A DNA stretch of 64,000 nt from Cunninghamia lanceolata (Eukaryota > Streptophyta > Pinopsida > Cupressales > Cupressaceae), in the NCBI GenBank assembly GCA_027924645.1, contig BSBN01000233.1, forward strand, positions 11,984,501 to 12,048,500, in the 5' to 3' direction. Numbering within the stretch: position 1 is the first letter of the stretch; every line of letters starts with the position of its first letter. Position numbers and translations under genes: made by a program. Below are positions 49,807-61,249 of this stretch, in pieces. Under the pieces are notes generated by a model. The model worked only from the letters and a program-made list of their open reading frames with translations, was not told the origin of the DNA and searched no databases.

Positions 49807-49973
49807 AAAATAAATCCATATTTTTCTACTGTATCATCAATGAAGGTCATGAAATATACATTTCCACCTAATGTGGGAGTTTTCATAGGGCCACATAAAT
49901 TTGAATGCACCAACTCCAATGGTGCTCTTGCCCTTCTAGAATACCCTGATTGAAAGGGTTGTCTATGCTGCTT

Positions 49974-51590
49974 TCATAGAATGCAGGCTTCACATTTTCC
50001 ATCAGGCTCTACAATGTTCAGTAGCCCTCTAACCATGCCTTTCCTAGATAATAAACTTAAACCAGAAAAGCTTAAGTGCCCATACCTTAAATGCCACAAT
50101 TTGGATGGGTCTTTGATGACTGTCCTAAAGGCTGTTTGTTGTCCCACTACTGTGAGCGCCGGAGATAGTGCAGGAAACTGCGCTAGAGATAGCGCCAGAG
50201 TTAGCACTAAAGATGGCGCCTGAGTCAGCGACAGAGGAAACATTCTATTTCTCGTCATCTGCACTGTTGTAATGACCTTCTTGCTGCCTCCTCTATCAAA
50301 TATAGTGCACCCTCCATTTTCCATTAGGATTCTATAACTGTTTTGGACCATCTGTCCAATGCTTAGGAGGTTATGCTTTATGCCAGGGGCATAATAGACA
50401 TCATGGATTTGCATTTTCTCACCTTGCTTGCTGAGGACTGTTATGATGCCTCTTCCTATGACAAGAACCTTTTGACTATTTCCCATCATGATTTCAGACT
50501 TGACATTTCTGTCAATGGAGGCAAACAAGTTTTCATTACCACTCATGTGGTTGCTACACCCGCTGTCCAAATACCAGACTTCAGGGCTGCTCTTCTCAGC
50601 AAGGTTGCACACTATAAATACCTTGGACTGTTTCTCATTTTCAGCCCTATTCTCATTTGCTACATTAGCATTTTGGCCTCCATGGTCTTGTTGTTTCTTT
50701 CTACACTCACTAGCATAATGACCAAATTTATGACAGTAATAGCATTGAATATTACTTTTTTCATACCTCTGATTAGAACTGCTGTTCTTCTTCATTCCTT
50801 GATAGCTTGGTTGAGAGATGCTTGCCTCTTCTTGGCTGTTTGAAACTCCTCCTCCGGAGTTACTTCTTCCTCTACCTCTTTGACCTTTACCTCTGTTGTT
50901 CCTTCCTCTTCCCCAACCTCTTGCATTGGTTTGAGCCTTGAAGGCTTGCTCAAGGGAAGGAGTAGATCTATTGAACCGCTGCTCATGGCTTTGTAGAGAG
51001 CCCATCAACTCATCCACTGTCATCTTGGACAGATCCTTTGTCTCTTCTATAGTTATGACTATAGGGTCAAATCTAGAAGGTAGGCTCCTTAGGATTTTCT
51101 CAACAATCCTTTGTTCATCCATGGTTTCTCCATTTATCCTCAGCTGATTCAGCATGGTAGAAACCCTGGTGTGAAAGTCTAAAATAGACTCACTCTCCTT
51201 CATCTGTCGCATCTCAAAATCTCTTCTAAATAGCTGGAGCTTGACTGACCTCACTTTGTCAGTTCCCTTGTAGCTGTTCTGCAATATCTCCCAAGCTTGT
51301 TTTGAATAGTTTGCTGCTGCAATGCGGGGGAAAATAGCCTCTGTCAAGGCTGCCTAAACTAGACTGAGGGCTTTTGCATCTTTCATCCTAATTTCCTTCA
51401 ACTGGTTTCTTTGAGCATTCATTAGGGTTGCATAGGCTGCTGGGTCTGTGATGTCGGTGAACCCATTAGTGACCAAATCCCATAGGTCATTCGCAACCAG
51501 AATGGTCTTCATTTTCTTAGACCAAATATCATAGTTCTGCCCATCAAAAGTAGGTGGCTGTTGCCATCCTTTGCTGTCCCCACCTGCCAT
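49974..51590 (-). pseudogene. Element F gag, protease and integrase zinc-binding region
   Basis: I chose the ATG at 51590 (MAGGDSKGWQQPPTFDGQNY), the usual copia gag start; ATG 51599 is three codons upstream. The frame is open except for TAG at 51354, where Gln is expected. UBN2-type core (AWEILQNSYKGTDKVRSVKL), RG-rich linker (ARGWGRGRNNRGKGQRGRGR), zinc knuckle CYYCHKFGHYASEC, protease box WYLDSGCSNHMSG with intact DSG, IKHNLLSIGQM. Then LWHLRYGHLSF and CEAC of the HHCC finger. An unusual LTQAPSLVLTLALSLAQFPA stretch near 50160-50225 is encoded by a short GCGCTAGAGATAG-like repeat. It ends at a TGA near 49975. Confidence 0.92.
50150..50235 (+). repeat. GCGC(C/T)(A/G)GAGATAG-like repeat within the coding region of element F
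   Basis: Units GCGCCGGAGATAGT, GCGCTAGAGATA, GCGCCAGAGTTAG and GCGCCTGAGTCAG in tandem. On the minus strand they give a repeated Leu-Ala/Ser-Leu pattern between protease and GAG-pre-integrase. Confidence 0.8.
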
Positions 51591-51678
51591 GCTTCTCAAA
51601 ACTAAGAAGGCTGAGGATGCCTAGACAAACTAGGGCTTATAGAATACCCACACAAACTCGAACTACCCAGAAAAATAG

Positions 51679-51691
51679 GGCTCTGATACCA
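51679..51691 (-). other. Primer-binding site of element F
   Basis: TGGTATCAGAGCC on the minus strand, two bases after the 5' LTR; initiator-Met tRNA type. Confidence 0.93.
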
Positions 51692-51693
51692 CT

Positions 51694-52295
51694 TGTTGGC
51701 AGAAAATAGGGGGATGGAGCAGGGGAGGCAGACCACAACCACCAAAAAAATACAAAAACAAAACCCAATGCTACAGCAATGTAATGATGGACAGCATAAA
51801 ACTAATACACAGAAGAGAGAGAGAGAGAGAGACAGATGATAGCAATATATCTTTATATATATTCCTTTTTCTAGATTACATTCAAACTTCAATACACATT
51901 ACAGATTCAGAGCTGCTGCTCTATTTTCATACTCTGCCCTAGTCCCTAGAGCTACACACTGTATATTTGGAGCTGCCTATGCAAACTCCGTAGCTGTCTA
52001 CTGTTGCTACTGCAACATTCCTCTCTATTGTTCTCCTTCTGCTGTTCTCTCCTGGAACCTTCTAATTCCTCTGCTATCATTCTTCTGCTACTGCAGGATG
52101 TTCTCTAACATTCTCTGTCTACTCACTTTTCCCTCTCTTTTGTCTCCTGTCTCATACCCAGCAAAATGGGCGCTCAACCTCTTTCAAATTCAAATTCACC
52201 TACCTCATTAATTTCTGGCAGGCCAACGGTGCTGGAGTCTGACGCAGGGGGCAGTCAGCATTAATTGAACTGACGAAGGATTAATATTTCCAACA
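51694..52295 (-). repeat. 5' LTR of element F
   Basis: 602 bp, TGTTGGCAGA to TTCCAACA; followed by GCTAA. Confidence 0.94.
51851..51865 (-). promoter_or_regulatory. TATA box in the 5' LTR of element F
   Basis: GGAATATATATAAAG on the minus strand, followed about 20-45 bases later by a CTCTCTCT pyrimidine run that could hold the start site. It is kept in the other LTR near 46678-46690. Motif-based inference. Confidence 0.55.
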
Positions 52296-52433
52296 GCTAA
52301 GGCCAGGCTGAAAATTACGATGGTGGAGATTTTGAAAGAGATTGACCAACTAAACCTAGGATGAAAGGCAGCAGTGGATGAAAAATACAGTGGCAGAAAA
52401 TCAACATGATAGCGCTAGGGAGATAAAAATCAT

Positions 52434-52600
52434 TATGGAATTCCTCATCATGTGCTTGACTTACAAAGATTTATGGAATTCCTCGTCACATGCCTGACTT
52501 ACTCCTCATTGAGCTCACTTACAATGCCTTATGGAAGTTCTCCTCGTGTGTCTTGACTTACTCCTCATTGAGCTCACTCGTCAAATGTTTCAAGTGCACA
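52434..52600 (+). repeat. Three ~60-bp direct repeats
   Basis: The phrase TTATGGAA(T/G)TTC(C/T)TC, then a GTGC/GTGTCTTGACTTAC phrase, occurs three times; CTCCTCATTGAGCTCACT is present in the last two. A diverged relative lies at 55672-55740. Confidence 0.75.
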
Positions 52601-52945
52601 ATATTTTCATTGAGACAATATCTAAATTCCTAGGAGCGAGTTTCAACCAAGCTCATCATCATGATGAAGACTTTGCAGAGAATTTGAAGGATGATGAGCA
52701 TTTACAAAATCAGTGGTGTGAATGGAATAGGTCTAATCATTCAATTGTGTTGGCACTCAATGATATCACATAGCGACATCCTATGAGTAGCTCTATCAAC
52801 CAAAAGGATGATATAAGTAATGTGATAATACCATATTCTCAAAACACAAGAAGATCATAATAGTTTATCAATCTGGTAGTGCACAAGAAAGATTATAATT
52901 TTATCTTTTACCCCGAGGACCCCTAATGCATTCCACTAAGGGTTG
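52601..52945 (+). repeat. Unidentified dispersed repeat, copy 1
   Basis: Aligned with 57302-57645. Both carry GACAATATCTAAATTCCTAG and similar reading TISKFLG(A/G).F, HAHH or QAHHHDEDF, and KDDEHL. The 80-codon frame at 52531-52773 covers it. I do not recognise the protein. The shared reading may mean it derives from a coding sequence, but two copies are too few to judge. Confidence 0.6.
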
Positions 52946-55665
52946 ATTGGGATTCACACTATAGAAGAATAAAAGTTTGAACTCCTGAGATGAATTACTA
53001 GAGAACTCGATGCTAATTTCTTCTAGACATTGATGAAAAACATAATGAGTGACTTGATTCATTGTTAAGTGATAAAGGTTGCAGAAAATAACTCCTACAT
53101 CATTTCATATTTGGTGCATGCATGTTTGTGTTTAAAGAAGAGAATGACAATTTTATATTACTCCAAACATGCTCACCACTATTGTGTATGAGTAAAAAAT
53201 GGGGAGACACAAATGTTGCTCACATGGGGTTTATGTTTGGATAGATTACTCTTGCTCATATGGTTGAAACCAATGAAATAGGGGAGTGTCTGGAGAGCCA
53301 CCCTCTTCATGAGAAAGGAGCATCCTAAATGTGGCAACAAGATATGTTCATGATTGTTTAGTCACTCTCTTCATGAAGAAGGAATGTTTGACAATGAATG
53401 GGGGTGTTGAATTGTGATGTGGTGGTGGTAGCATGGGGGTGTGTTCTAGTAAACCTCTAGAGAGGTCTAGTGATGGTAATCCATGTATAGTTGTTTGCAT
53501 TTTTTTTCTCATATCGTGTTGAACTCTTATTGAGCGTCATCAAAGAAAGTGTTAAGCAACAGATTTCTATCTTGAATAACTCTTCTATGAGAGTTGGTTT
53601 TAAGGCTTATTTTCTTTCATTTTCTTCCTAAATTTGTTGTAGGATTCAAGCTTGTTCTTAGATTTGTTCCTAATTAATGATTTTGAATGTTGGCTATTCT
53701 TCTCTTAGCTCACTTAAAGTGGATTTTACCTAAGCTTCCCTAACCCTAGGACACATGAGCTTGATATGTTGCATGTATAAGAGAGAGAGAGAGAGGATGA
53801 ACAAATAATCACTTAGAATGTTAGTTTGGGTGCCTTGCTTTGAACTTTGTTTGTGTTTTGATTTCTTGATTGTTTCACTTATGATTCATTGATTGTGTAC
53901 ACTTCTTTGTTTGTCTTGTCTTTGTGGCTTGAATCTATGCTCAGAGCTTTGTAGCTTGAGATTTTAGGGACCTAAAGGTTGTGTGTTGTCTTATTTTTGT
54001 ATTTTAAATGATTTTAATACAAATAAAATATTTCATTATGACTTACACTAAGTGCTAAAATGGACTACTAAATGCAATAAATAAAAGTCTATCCCATGTT
54101 TTTATATTTTTCCCAATAAATAAAAGAAGACATTAACTATCAAATGATTATTTAATGACTATTTCTTTAATTATTTTCCATGAGTTTTTAATATTTCATG
54201 TCACTGTGATTATTTAAATTGGCTAAATGATTGCAAAAATCAACTACTTTTTATGTCTTCTTTAAATTGTTTGAGTTTCTCATCTAATTTAACGGTCACC
54301 TATTCAAGTATGAATGTTTGGTTTTGGAAAGAATAGTATGTTGTAATAAAAGTAATTTACGAATTCATCTAAACTACTTTAATACAATAAAATTAACTAA
54401 CATACTCTACTACTATATCCAAGAAACTACTACAAAATATTGTAGATCTTGGCAAGGTGAGGTACTAATTATCTATTCTACATTGCTTTGTAAACAAATA
54501 AACTATTTTAACCTATGAAAACCAAACTATTTCAATTATAAATAAACAACTAAATCCCACACCTAGGATTCAAATGCTCTCAAATGTTGAAGAGGCTTAT
54601 GGTTGGCATGCATGTCCTCAATAGCACAACTTTAACAAAACATTATCCTCTCCAACCTTGGGCACTCTGCTTGATGGAAGAGATAATGGAGGTAGAAATC
54701 TAAACTCAAGGGAAATAGATGATAATGAGATAATATTGTTGTAGTTGATTATTTTTGAGCTTAGAAGCTTGGTGGATGGAAAAATAAAAATCCTAGAGGC
54801 TTCTATAAAGCTTGTGTGTTGTGTATGAGCTTGGATGACAAATTCTTTGGAGTTGGTGCTCTAATATGCTACTATCTATGTGGAGAGGCAAGAGCTTCCA
54901 AAAGAAATCTCAAAAGAAGAAACCAAAAGGATTCATACAAGTTCATTTGAGGGAAGTTTAAAAGGTGTTGGATGCACAATCAAAGGTTGTAATAGAGAGT
55001 GCAGTAGGTCAAGGTACAATTAGGATTGAACTACACTTGATTCAAGGGTTAAAATTAGATGTAAAATGGTCAAAATCCAGAGTTTTGATTCACTAAGAAA
55101 AATGATGAAATTGCATGTTTCGCTAGTTCCAAATTGCCTATGCAATTTCTTGGTCACCTAGGCAACTTGCAAGTCACCTAGGCAATTTTTAGGTTCCCTA
55201 GGTGATCTGAGATAGCATAGCTAATTCAACCACTTAAGAGCCAAAAAAATAGTATTTGTATGGTAAAAAGGTATACGAGTAGGGTGCATGGCTTGCAAAC
55301 ATGAGGAAAGAGAAAAAGAGAGTCCTAAGAGCTAATTGGGCACTTCCATCAAGGTCATAAAGGTTGAGAGCCTATTTTATTCATGCCATATGTGTCATGT
55401 GCTAGATCATTGAATCATCAATAGACTACCATGTATGCATGTATGATTTAAGGCACTTATAGACTCATTTAATTAGAGAGTTGATCAAGCAAAATTCTCC
55501 CATGTATTAGTGCTACCTAATATTTTATTAAGAAAACTATGAAAAATATTTTGGGATTACAAACTATTATACTTCTCCAAAAGGCAAGAAGTCCATCAAA
55601 TGTTGGGTAACTAGTATATCAAAAATTAATCATATATATAAATTTGAGCCTTCAATTTTAAAGAG
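52946..55665. other. AT-rich spacer, no gene seen
   Basis: No frame with a recognisable domain. Contains a short (GA)n run near 53778-53795 and a cluster of CCTAGG-centred phrases (TCACCTAGGCAA and similar) at 55130-55215. Confidence 0.45.
55130..55215 (+). repeat. TCACCTAGGCAA phrase cluster
   Basis: GCCTATGCAA, TCACCTAGGCAACTT, TCACCTAGGCAATTT and TCCCTAGGTGATC within 85 bases. The CCTAGG cores are palindromic, so the cluster can pair with itself. Confidence 0.6.
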
Positions 55666-56224
55666 GAAATCCTTATGCAATTCCCCATCATGTGCCTAGT
55701 TTACTCATTCTCATTGAACGTGCTTGTAAAATGCTTGAGGGTGAAAGTTTAAAGCCATGTCACACTTTTATAAATGGCCAACATTTATGTAACTTTTTAA
55801 CTTGAATCATTACAAAGTAACATATATGTTTTGAATTTTGAAATTATGTAAACTAGTAAAATGTAGATTTGTTAGTTTATTTTATGTTTGTATATTTTAA
55901 AATGATTAAAAAATTATTTGAATGTATTTTTTGTAAAATTGACACTATAATTTAGTTGTTGATAAAATGTTGAAAAATAAGGTTAAGTGGGATGTTAGTC
56001 TTTATATAGTATTTTTTTCTCCTTTAAATTTTTAGGGTATTTATAACTTAAAACTCTAGTGCATGGATTAATTTCTTCCCCATAATATATATATATATAT
56101 AAATCTTGGAAGTTGTGTGTATTGGAAACACCACTATTTCAAAGGGATGTAACTTTTTTCTTAACTATTTATCCAAAATAGAAAAAATATATATCATCTT
56201 GACATGGAATCTCTTGTATAGTGC

Positions 56225-56227
<3 letters not shown>
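55666..56227. other. AT-rich spacer, no gene seen
   Basis: Begins with a fragment related to 52434-52600. Includes a short (TA)n run at about 56086-56100. Confidence 0.4.

Positions 56228-56270
<43 letters not shown>
56228..56270. repeat. (TA)n microsatellite, left of the SINE
   Basis: About 21 TA units. A similar TA run at 56655-56681 lies on the other side of the SINE. Confidence 0.95.
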
Positions 56271-56272
<2 letters not shown>

Positions 56273-56654
56273 ATTGGTAAGTGAGGGATTTTTAGGCTGA
56301 CCCACTCCAACGGAGGTCACAAGGGGGACCTCCTCCCTGTAGAACTACCACCACCACTACAATGCGGATCGCCAGCGGTGCGGCCCTTGCTAAGCCTGCC
56401 ATCATGCCGCTTGTGGCCCGGATCGCCACCGGTAGATTCGTCATTGTACACCATTGCTACCACAACCTGTCGAGCTGCGGAGACCAGAGAACACCAGACT
56501 TCGAGCACACACCACTTAATGACCTCGAAGTGCCATGCGTCACCTACATAGAGCCACAACCATTTAGAAGCTAGGATGTCTTTGGGGGGATTTGAACCTT
56601 GGTCTCCACAATAAGGACCAAATGGTCTTAACCACTAGACCACACCCACTCAAC
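56271..56654 (-). mobile_element. tRNA-derived SINE inserted in a TA tract
   Basis: Read on the minus strand, the element opens GAGTGGGTGTGGTCTAGTGG with a Pol III A box (TGGTCTAGTGGTTAAG, 56628-56643) and a B box (GGTTCAAATCC, about 56592-56602) at the right spacing. A GC-rich body of about 300 bp follows, and the element ends ...CACTTACCAATCAAA before (TA)n. The A-to-B region cannot fold as a complete tRNA with a matching acceptor stem that I can see, so it is a SINE head, not a tRNA gene. Both flanks are TA repeats, consistent with insertion into a TA microsatellite. Base composition differs sharply from the surroundings. Confidence 0.72.
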
Positions 56655-56681
56655 ATATATATATATATATATATATATAAT
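56655..56681. repeat. (TA)n microsatellite, right of the SINE
   Basis: About 12 TA units directly after CAACA. Confidence 0.9.
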
Positions 56682-57301
56682 AAACTTTAGTATTTTTCTT
56701 CAGAGGACAATCAACATTATAATTTAGTGTTGAAGACCTACCTTTAGTAAAAATAAAAAAGAAAATATAAAGATTAATTGAAATATTAAAAAAAAATATT
56801 TTTTTACAAACAAAACTTATAGATCTACAAAATAATAGTTTTATATTTTAAAAAAAGATTATTTACATGAGTAGGAGTTGCTATAACATCAAGTTTTTTA
56901 AATAATTTTATTTTTTTGATAAATTAGGCCCAAAGTGATGCTACAAATGTATTTAGTGGACATTTCTAGTTGGAAAAGTTATGACACAAATCTAATTTAG
57001 CTAGAATGAATCTAACTAGAATAAATGTTTCACCAAAATTGACTTTCATCTAAAAATGTTTAAATTAAGTTATGCTTCAATAAGTTGGCTTGAAGTGTGA
57101 CACAAATTTGAACTTCCACCCTTGAGGTGCACAAAGTTTTCAATGATCTACACAAGAGACCATTTTCCATAAGCTATCCTATCATAATTGATCATTTTAC
57201 ATCTAAGAACAAGGCAATGGTAGTGGATCTAAGCATGGATCTCCTTTACCTTAGCTTTACCATGGAGAATGTAAGGAATCATTTTAACCCAACACAAAAG
57301 A
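56682..57301. other. AT-rich spacer, no gene seen
   Basis: No recognisable domain. The 92-codon frame 57127-57405 overlaps the next repeat; its first part matches nothing I know. Confidence 0.4.
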
Positions 57302-57645
57302 TGATTGTGACAATATCTAAATTCCTAGGAGGGATTTTCAAACATGCTCATCACAACAAAGACTTTCTGGAAAAGTTTAAGGATGATGAGCACCTACCAA
57401 ATTAGAGGTATTTTAATGGAAGAGATATAATCACCTAATTATGTTAGAACCCATTACATTACATGGGGAATCACTATGATTGGCTCTATTAGCTAAATGG
57501 ATGGTAGAAGTAATGTGAGAATCCCATATTCTTAGGATTGAAGAAGATCATAATAGTTAACCAATCTAATAGTGCATAAGAAAGATTATATTTCTTCTTT
57601 TACCCTAAGTCCCATAATACAATCCACCTATGATTGGCTAGGTAT
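57302..57645 (+). repeat. Unidentified dispersed repeat, copy 2
   Basis: Aligned with 52601-52945. It ends in the shared phrases AGAAGATCATAATAGTT and AGAAAGATTATA, then CTTTTACCC. By eye about three-quarters of bases agree. Confidence 0.6.
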
Positions 57646-58883
57646 AATGTCAAAAAATTACTAAGGATAAAATGGTGAAACAAGGCCAAAATTTTTTTTG
57701 TCTTAACAAATGCAAGACAAATAGTGAAGCAATGCACATTCACAAATAAAGGTGTAGTCATCAAACATTACTATACTACACATAGACAACCTATGTGTGT
57801 GGAAGATAGATGTAGGTGACACACACAGATAAAATTGATGTCACATTAATCTATATAGGATAGCACACATCTTGATACAACATGACGACATACACACAAG
57901 TGAAAAACTACACAAGAAAATGTTTAAAACCTAGCTAGTATCCATAGGAAGAGAAACACATGGTATATTAATCCTTGAAAGGTGACAAGAGAAGGGAAGA
58001 TACATTCTCATCCTTGAATTAACATATAAGCATAATTTCTACCACCAAACTTTAAGAAGCATGAAAAAACATCAATCAAGAATAAATGATTTGTGTGACC
58101 TATACAAGCATCATTCATAAGTTGAAGGATGGAATATATTAAATAAGTATTTAAACATTTATCTTTTTTCTTTCCCAAACTAAAATAGTTACAAGAATTT
58201 ATAACATAGTATAACTACATTAATCAACCAATTTCTTAATTTTCAATGCACGAAAATAATAAAAAACTACTAAAATATCCATATGCTTTGTTTCTCTAGA
58301 TTAAGTCACAAAGGTGAAAGAGAGGAAAAAATAAATGATTATCATAAATGCATATAAACTTAATCTCTAATTTAGAAATATTATAGTATACAAGGAAGAT
58401 GAAGTCTAATGATCATTTTAATATCTTTAACATGCTATTATTTCAACAAGGGAGGTAAGACAAACAAGAATATAAGTAATCGGTATACATATTCAAAACA
58501 TAAATATGACTATTCCAATATCCAAGCGTAGTCGTAAGACATTAGACAATTCCCATGAATCAATTTTATTTTGCAAAAGGCAACAAAAAGTATCATTTAA
58601 GGTTTTGTGATGAGATCACCACTACAAAGATAGCATTCAAGATGATGAATTTCTATTTTTGATTGCTAGACCTAATCACAAATGCTCCATTCACTATAGT
58701 AATTTGGCATTTGTCACTCACAAGTTTTCATTTGCTATGATAAATTGATATTCAGTACTCATAGGTTTGTGTTTTTTTGGTTGCTAATACATATTCAGCA
58801 TGACTAGTAAATTGGCAAACTTGTTTTGTCATAGGGTAGCAACTATGTAAATTTGTCAATTTTTATCAAATTTCAACCAAAAA
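57646..58883. other. AT-rich spacer, no gene seen
   Basis: No frame above background, no RNA motif seen, no repeat partner found in this window. Confidence 0.4.
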
Positions 58884-60840
58884 TATAAAATAATTTTTTT
58901 TTATTAAATTAGAACATATCTAAGAATTATTTCATACACATGTCTATCATGATAAAATGAAATAAAACATCGTAATGAGTGGTCCACAACTATATTGAAT
59001 CTTCCAATATTTTTATATAAAGTAGTGAGGCTTCTATAGGGGTCCTTGCCCTAAAAAAGGCTCAATATAATAATAATTTATGCCTCACTAAATTGGAGGG
59101 CGTATGACTGCATACCTCTATATGTAAAAACCAAAAAGCATCCCTTCACTAAATACATAAAATTAGAATAACTAGACTTGCTAGAATGTAGAATAAAGCC
59201 TTACAACTCTCCATGCATTGATTTGTTTAGCATGTGGTCTCAACACCATTTTCTATGATGCATACCGCTTGTTTTTATTCTTTTCATTTTTTATGATAGT
59301 CCATTTTGATTTTTTAAGACCAACATAAGATTCCCCCCATCTTGAAATTCACTATAATTTCTTATTTTTTATGAAAAATTCTTCTCATGGGATCCTTGAA
59401 GATCTTGCATCCTTGGAGAATATTTTGTATCATAAGTTAATTCTAAAACATTTAAAGTTCCTTCTCTATGTATTACTACTTTACATTGGGTTTGTAACCC
59501 TTCTACCTTTGATTCTACTAATGCATGTCTTTGATCCATTGTCTCCCCACATTTCTTTTTAGCCAAGGCCTTTTCATCTTGTCCTAGTATCTCCTTCATT
59601 TCTCCAATTCATTCATACTTTCCTACCTTCTCTTGATCTAGTTTCTCTTTCATTTCTTGACTTCCATCTTTTCCTCCACTTTCCACTTCTTTTACTAGCT
59701 CATTCACATTATCATCATCCCTAATATACGTTTCATTTTTCTCTAGATTACTCCTAAGCTTATCTAGAGAACTATTGACAGACATGTGAGGGTTGGGAAG
59801 AATATCATTCCACCATATGGAGTAGCTAAATAACTACTTGGCCTTCTCATAATCCACTACTATATGTATTGTCTCATAATAGTTCCAACATCTATAAGCT
59901 AAATTTTCATAATCAAGAGTTTGCTTCCACACTTCCTTCCCCATTCTAAAGTTAATATCAAGTAGCAAACCTTTGGAGATTGTCCATTTCTACCAAGATC
60001 CAAGAAATAGAGGTAAGCTAGTGTTTATGTATATTTAGTGAGAACATTAAGAATTTTCCTTAAACATTCCTTATATTTATTAAATTAGAATGGAACCAAA
60101 AATGTACTAGTAGATATGGAATTCTTACCCATATAGAATTAATCCAAAACCAATTATGTAAGTGGTTCAAACTCTACATACCATAGCTTCAACAAAAGAA
60201 TGGTTATATCTTAGCTCCATGGGCCATTCTCTTTTATCTTCTAACAATCTTTAGATAAGTCCCATACTATAAAGAATGCTTTTTCACAAGGAGTGACCAC
60301 TACAACATCTTCCAAAAATGGATACCACATCTTCATAACCCATTCAATTAGATTTGGGAGGCTAGGCCATAAAAAGTTGAACCTACCTATAAAATCCATC
60401 TCTTTATATTCTGCATTTCCACTATTTCATCCTCTCACTTCTATAATGGGCATTTTTACAACCTTGATTAGCTCTAGCCACACTTGTCTTTTCTTCCCTC
60501 TTTGTCCTAGATATAGGGACCTATTAACCATAGCCCTTATTTTCTTTGGTTGTGCCACTTCTACATATGAGTGAGGTGCATTGTTCTCACTTGTTTTGCC
60601 TAATACCTTTGACTGAAGGCCAATCATAACTTTAGGTTTATGTATCATATTGGGTGCCTCTTTTCCTACCACATATGAAACCACCTCACCATATTTCACA
60701 CTGTCTCATTTTTCAAACCACTCTACATTCACTTCACCTTCCCCATACTTTTCTTCCAAAGCATCAAGCTACAATTCCTATAAGAGGACATTTGATTATT
60801 CATTAGGGTTTCTTAATTTCCACTCTTCCATTTGATTTGA
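58884..60840 (-). mobile_element. LINE-like element relic with DUF4283-type ORF1
   Basis: On the minus strand a decayed ORF1-like protein (60840-59369) is followed by about 450 bp of noncoding 3' region (59362-58905), then a run of nine A (58884-58892 as T on the plus strand), as a LINE poly(A) end. The 3' region occurs again at 20258-20710 without the ORF. No ORF2 (endonuclease, RT) is present, so this is a deleted or non-autonomous copy. No clear target duplication was found. Confidence 0.55.
59369..60840 (-). pseudogene. LINE ORF1-like protein (DUF4283 and degenerate zinc knuckle)
   Basis: Minus-strand fragments: VAQPKKIRAMVNRSLYLGQR near 60550, then across a TGA at 60427 MDFIGRFNFLWPSLPNLIEW, VMKMWYPFLEDVVVVTPCEK and AFFIVWDLSKDC, which has the layout of plant LINE DUF4283 proteins. 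Then KQTLDYENLAYRC leads to a knuckle-like stretch whose later Cys positions are lost (RCWNYYETIHIVVD). A charged Lys/Glu-rich tail ends at 59369. Such proteins bind RNA in LINE particles. Many stops and frameshifts. An alternative is a zinc-knuckle host pseudogene, but the poly(A)-like end and second partial copy favour a LINE. Confidence 0.55.
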
Positions 60841-61249
60841 CCTTCTTAAGATCACTCATTAAGATATGTTTTCTAATGTTAACATATGAATAAAACATAA
60901 TTTTTTAATAATTTTTTACTCTAAATTCACTAGTAGTTACACATACATTTATATTAACAAGGTCTTACCTAACCATATATGCATACACTAGAAACATTAA
61001 ACCAAGATTTATGAAAATAAATTATCAATTTCACAATTCATCCAAATATTCATAATTTATTCATTTATAACTTTGTTATAACAAAGTTACATGAGAAATA
61101 TTACAAATTACTTTTCTTTCCATAGGATACTTACAACAATACCTTTTTTCAACTTGAGAGTATAAAAAAGGAATGATCCTTTTAAAAATCTTATAACTCA
61201 TTTTACAATATGCAAGTAAATGGGAAATGAAACATCATCAATCTCTTCT
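60841..61249. other. AT-rich spacer, no gene seen
   Basis: Includes a short inverted repeat AACTTTGTTAT/ATAACAAAGTT at 61069-61090. Nothing else recognised. Confidence 0.4.

Larger units (their letters stand above)
46524..52295 (-). mobile_element. Element F: copia LTR retrotransposon, 5.8 kb
   Basis: LTRs at 46524-47122 and 51694-52295 (about 600 bp), TGTTGGCAGA to TTCCAACA. Perfect 5-bp target duplication GCTAA (46519-46523 and 52296-52300). Minus-strand primer-binding site TGGTATCAGAGCC. Order is gag, zinc knuckle, protease, integrase, RT, RNase H. It is recently inserted compared with A and G, but carries a few TAG/TGA stops and two frameshifts, so it is not functional as it stands. CTCCGGAGCTG-like motifs recur in LTRs, in the integrase-RT linker and in the pol tail. 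Confidence 0.95.

Noticed and set aside
50373..50843. 156-codon plus-strand frame
   Set aside because: Antisense of the element F gag and protease; no domain of its own.
56572..56645. tRNA gene on the minus strand
   Set aside because: A and B boxes are good, but no pairing acceptor stem is seen and the sequence continues into a GC-rich body flanked by TA repeats, so a SINE head fits better.
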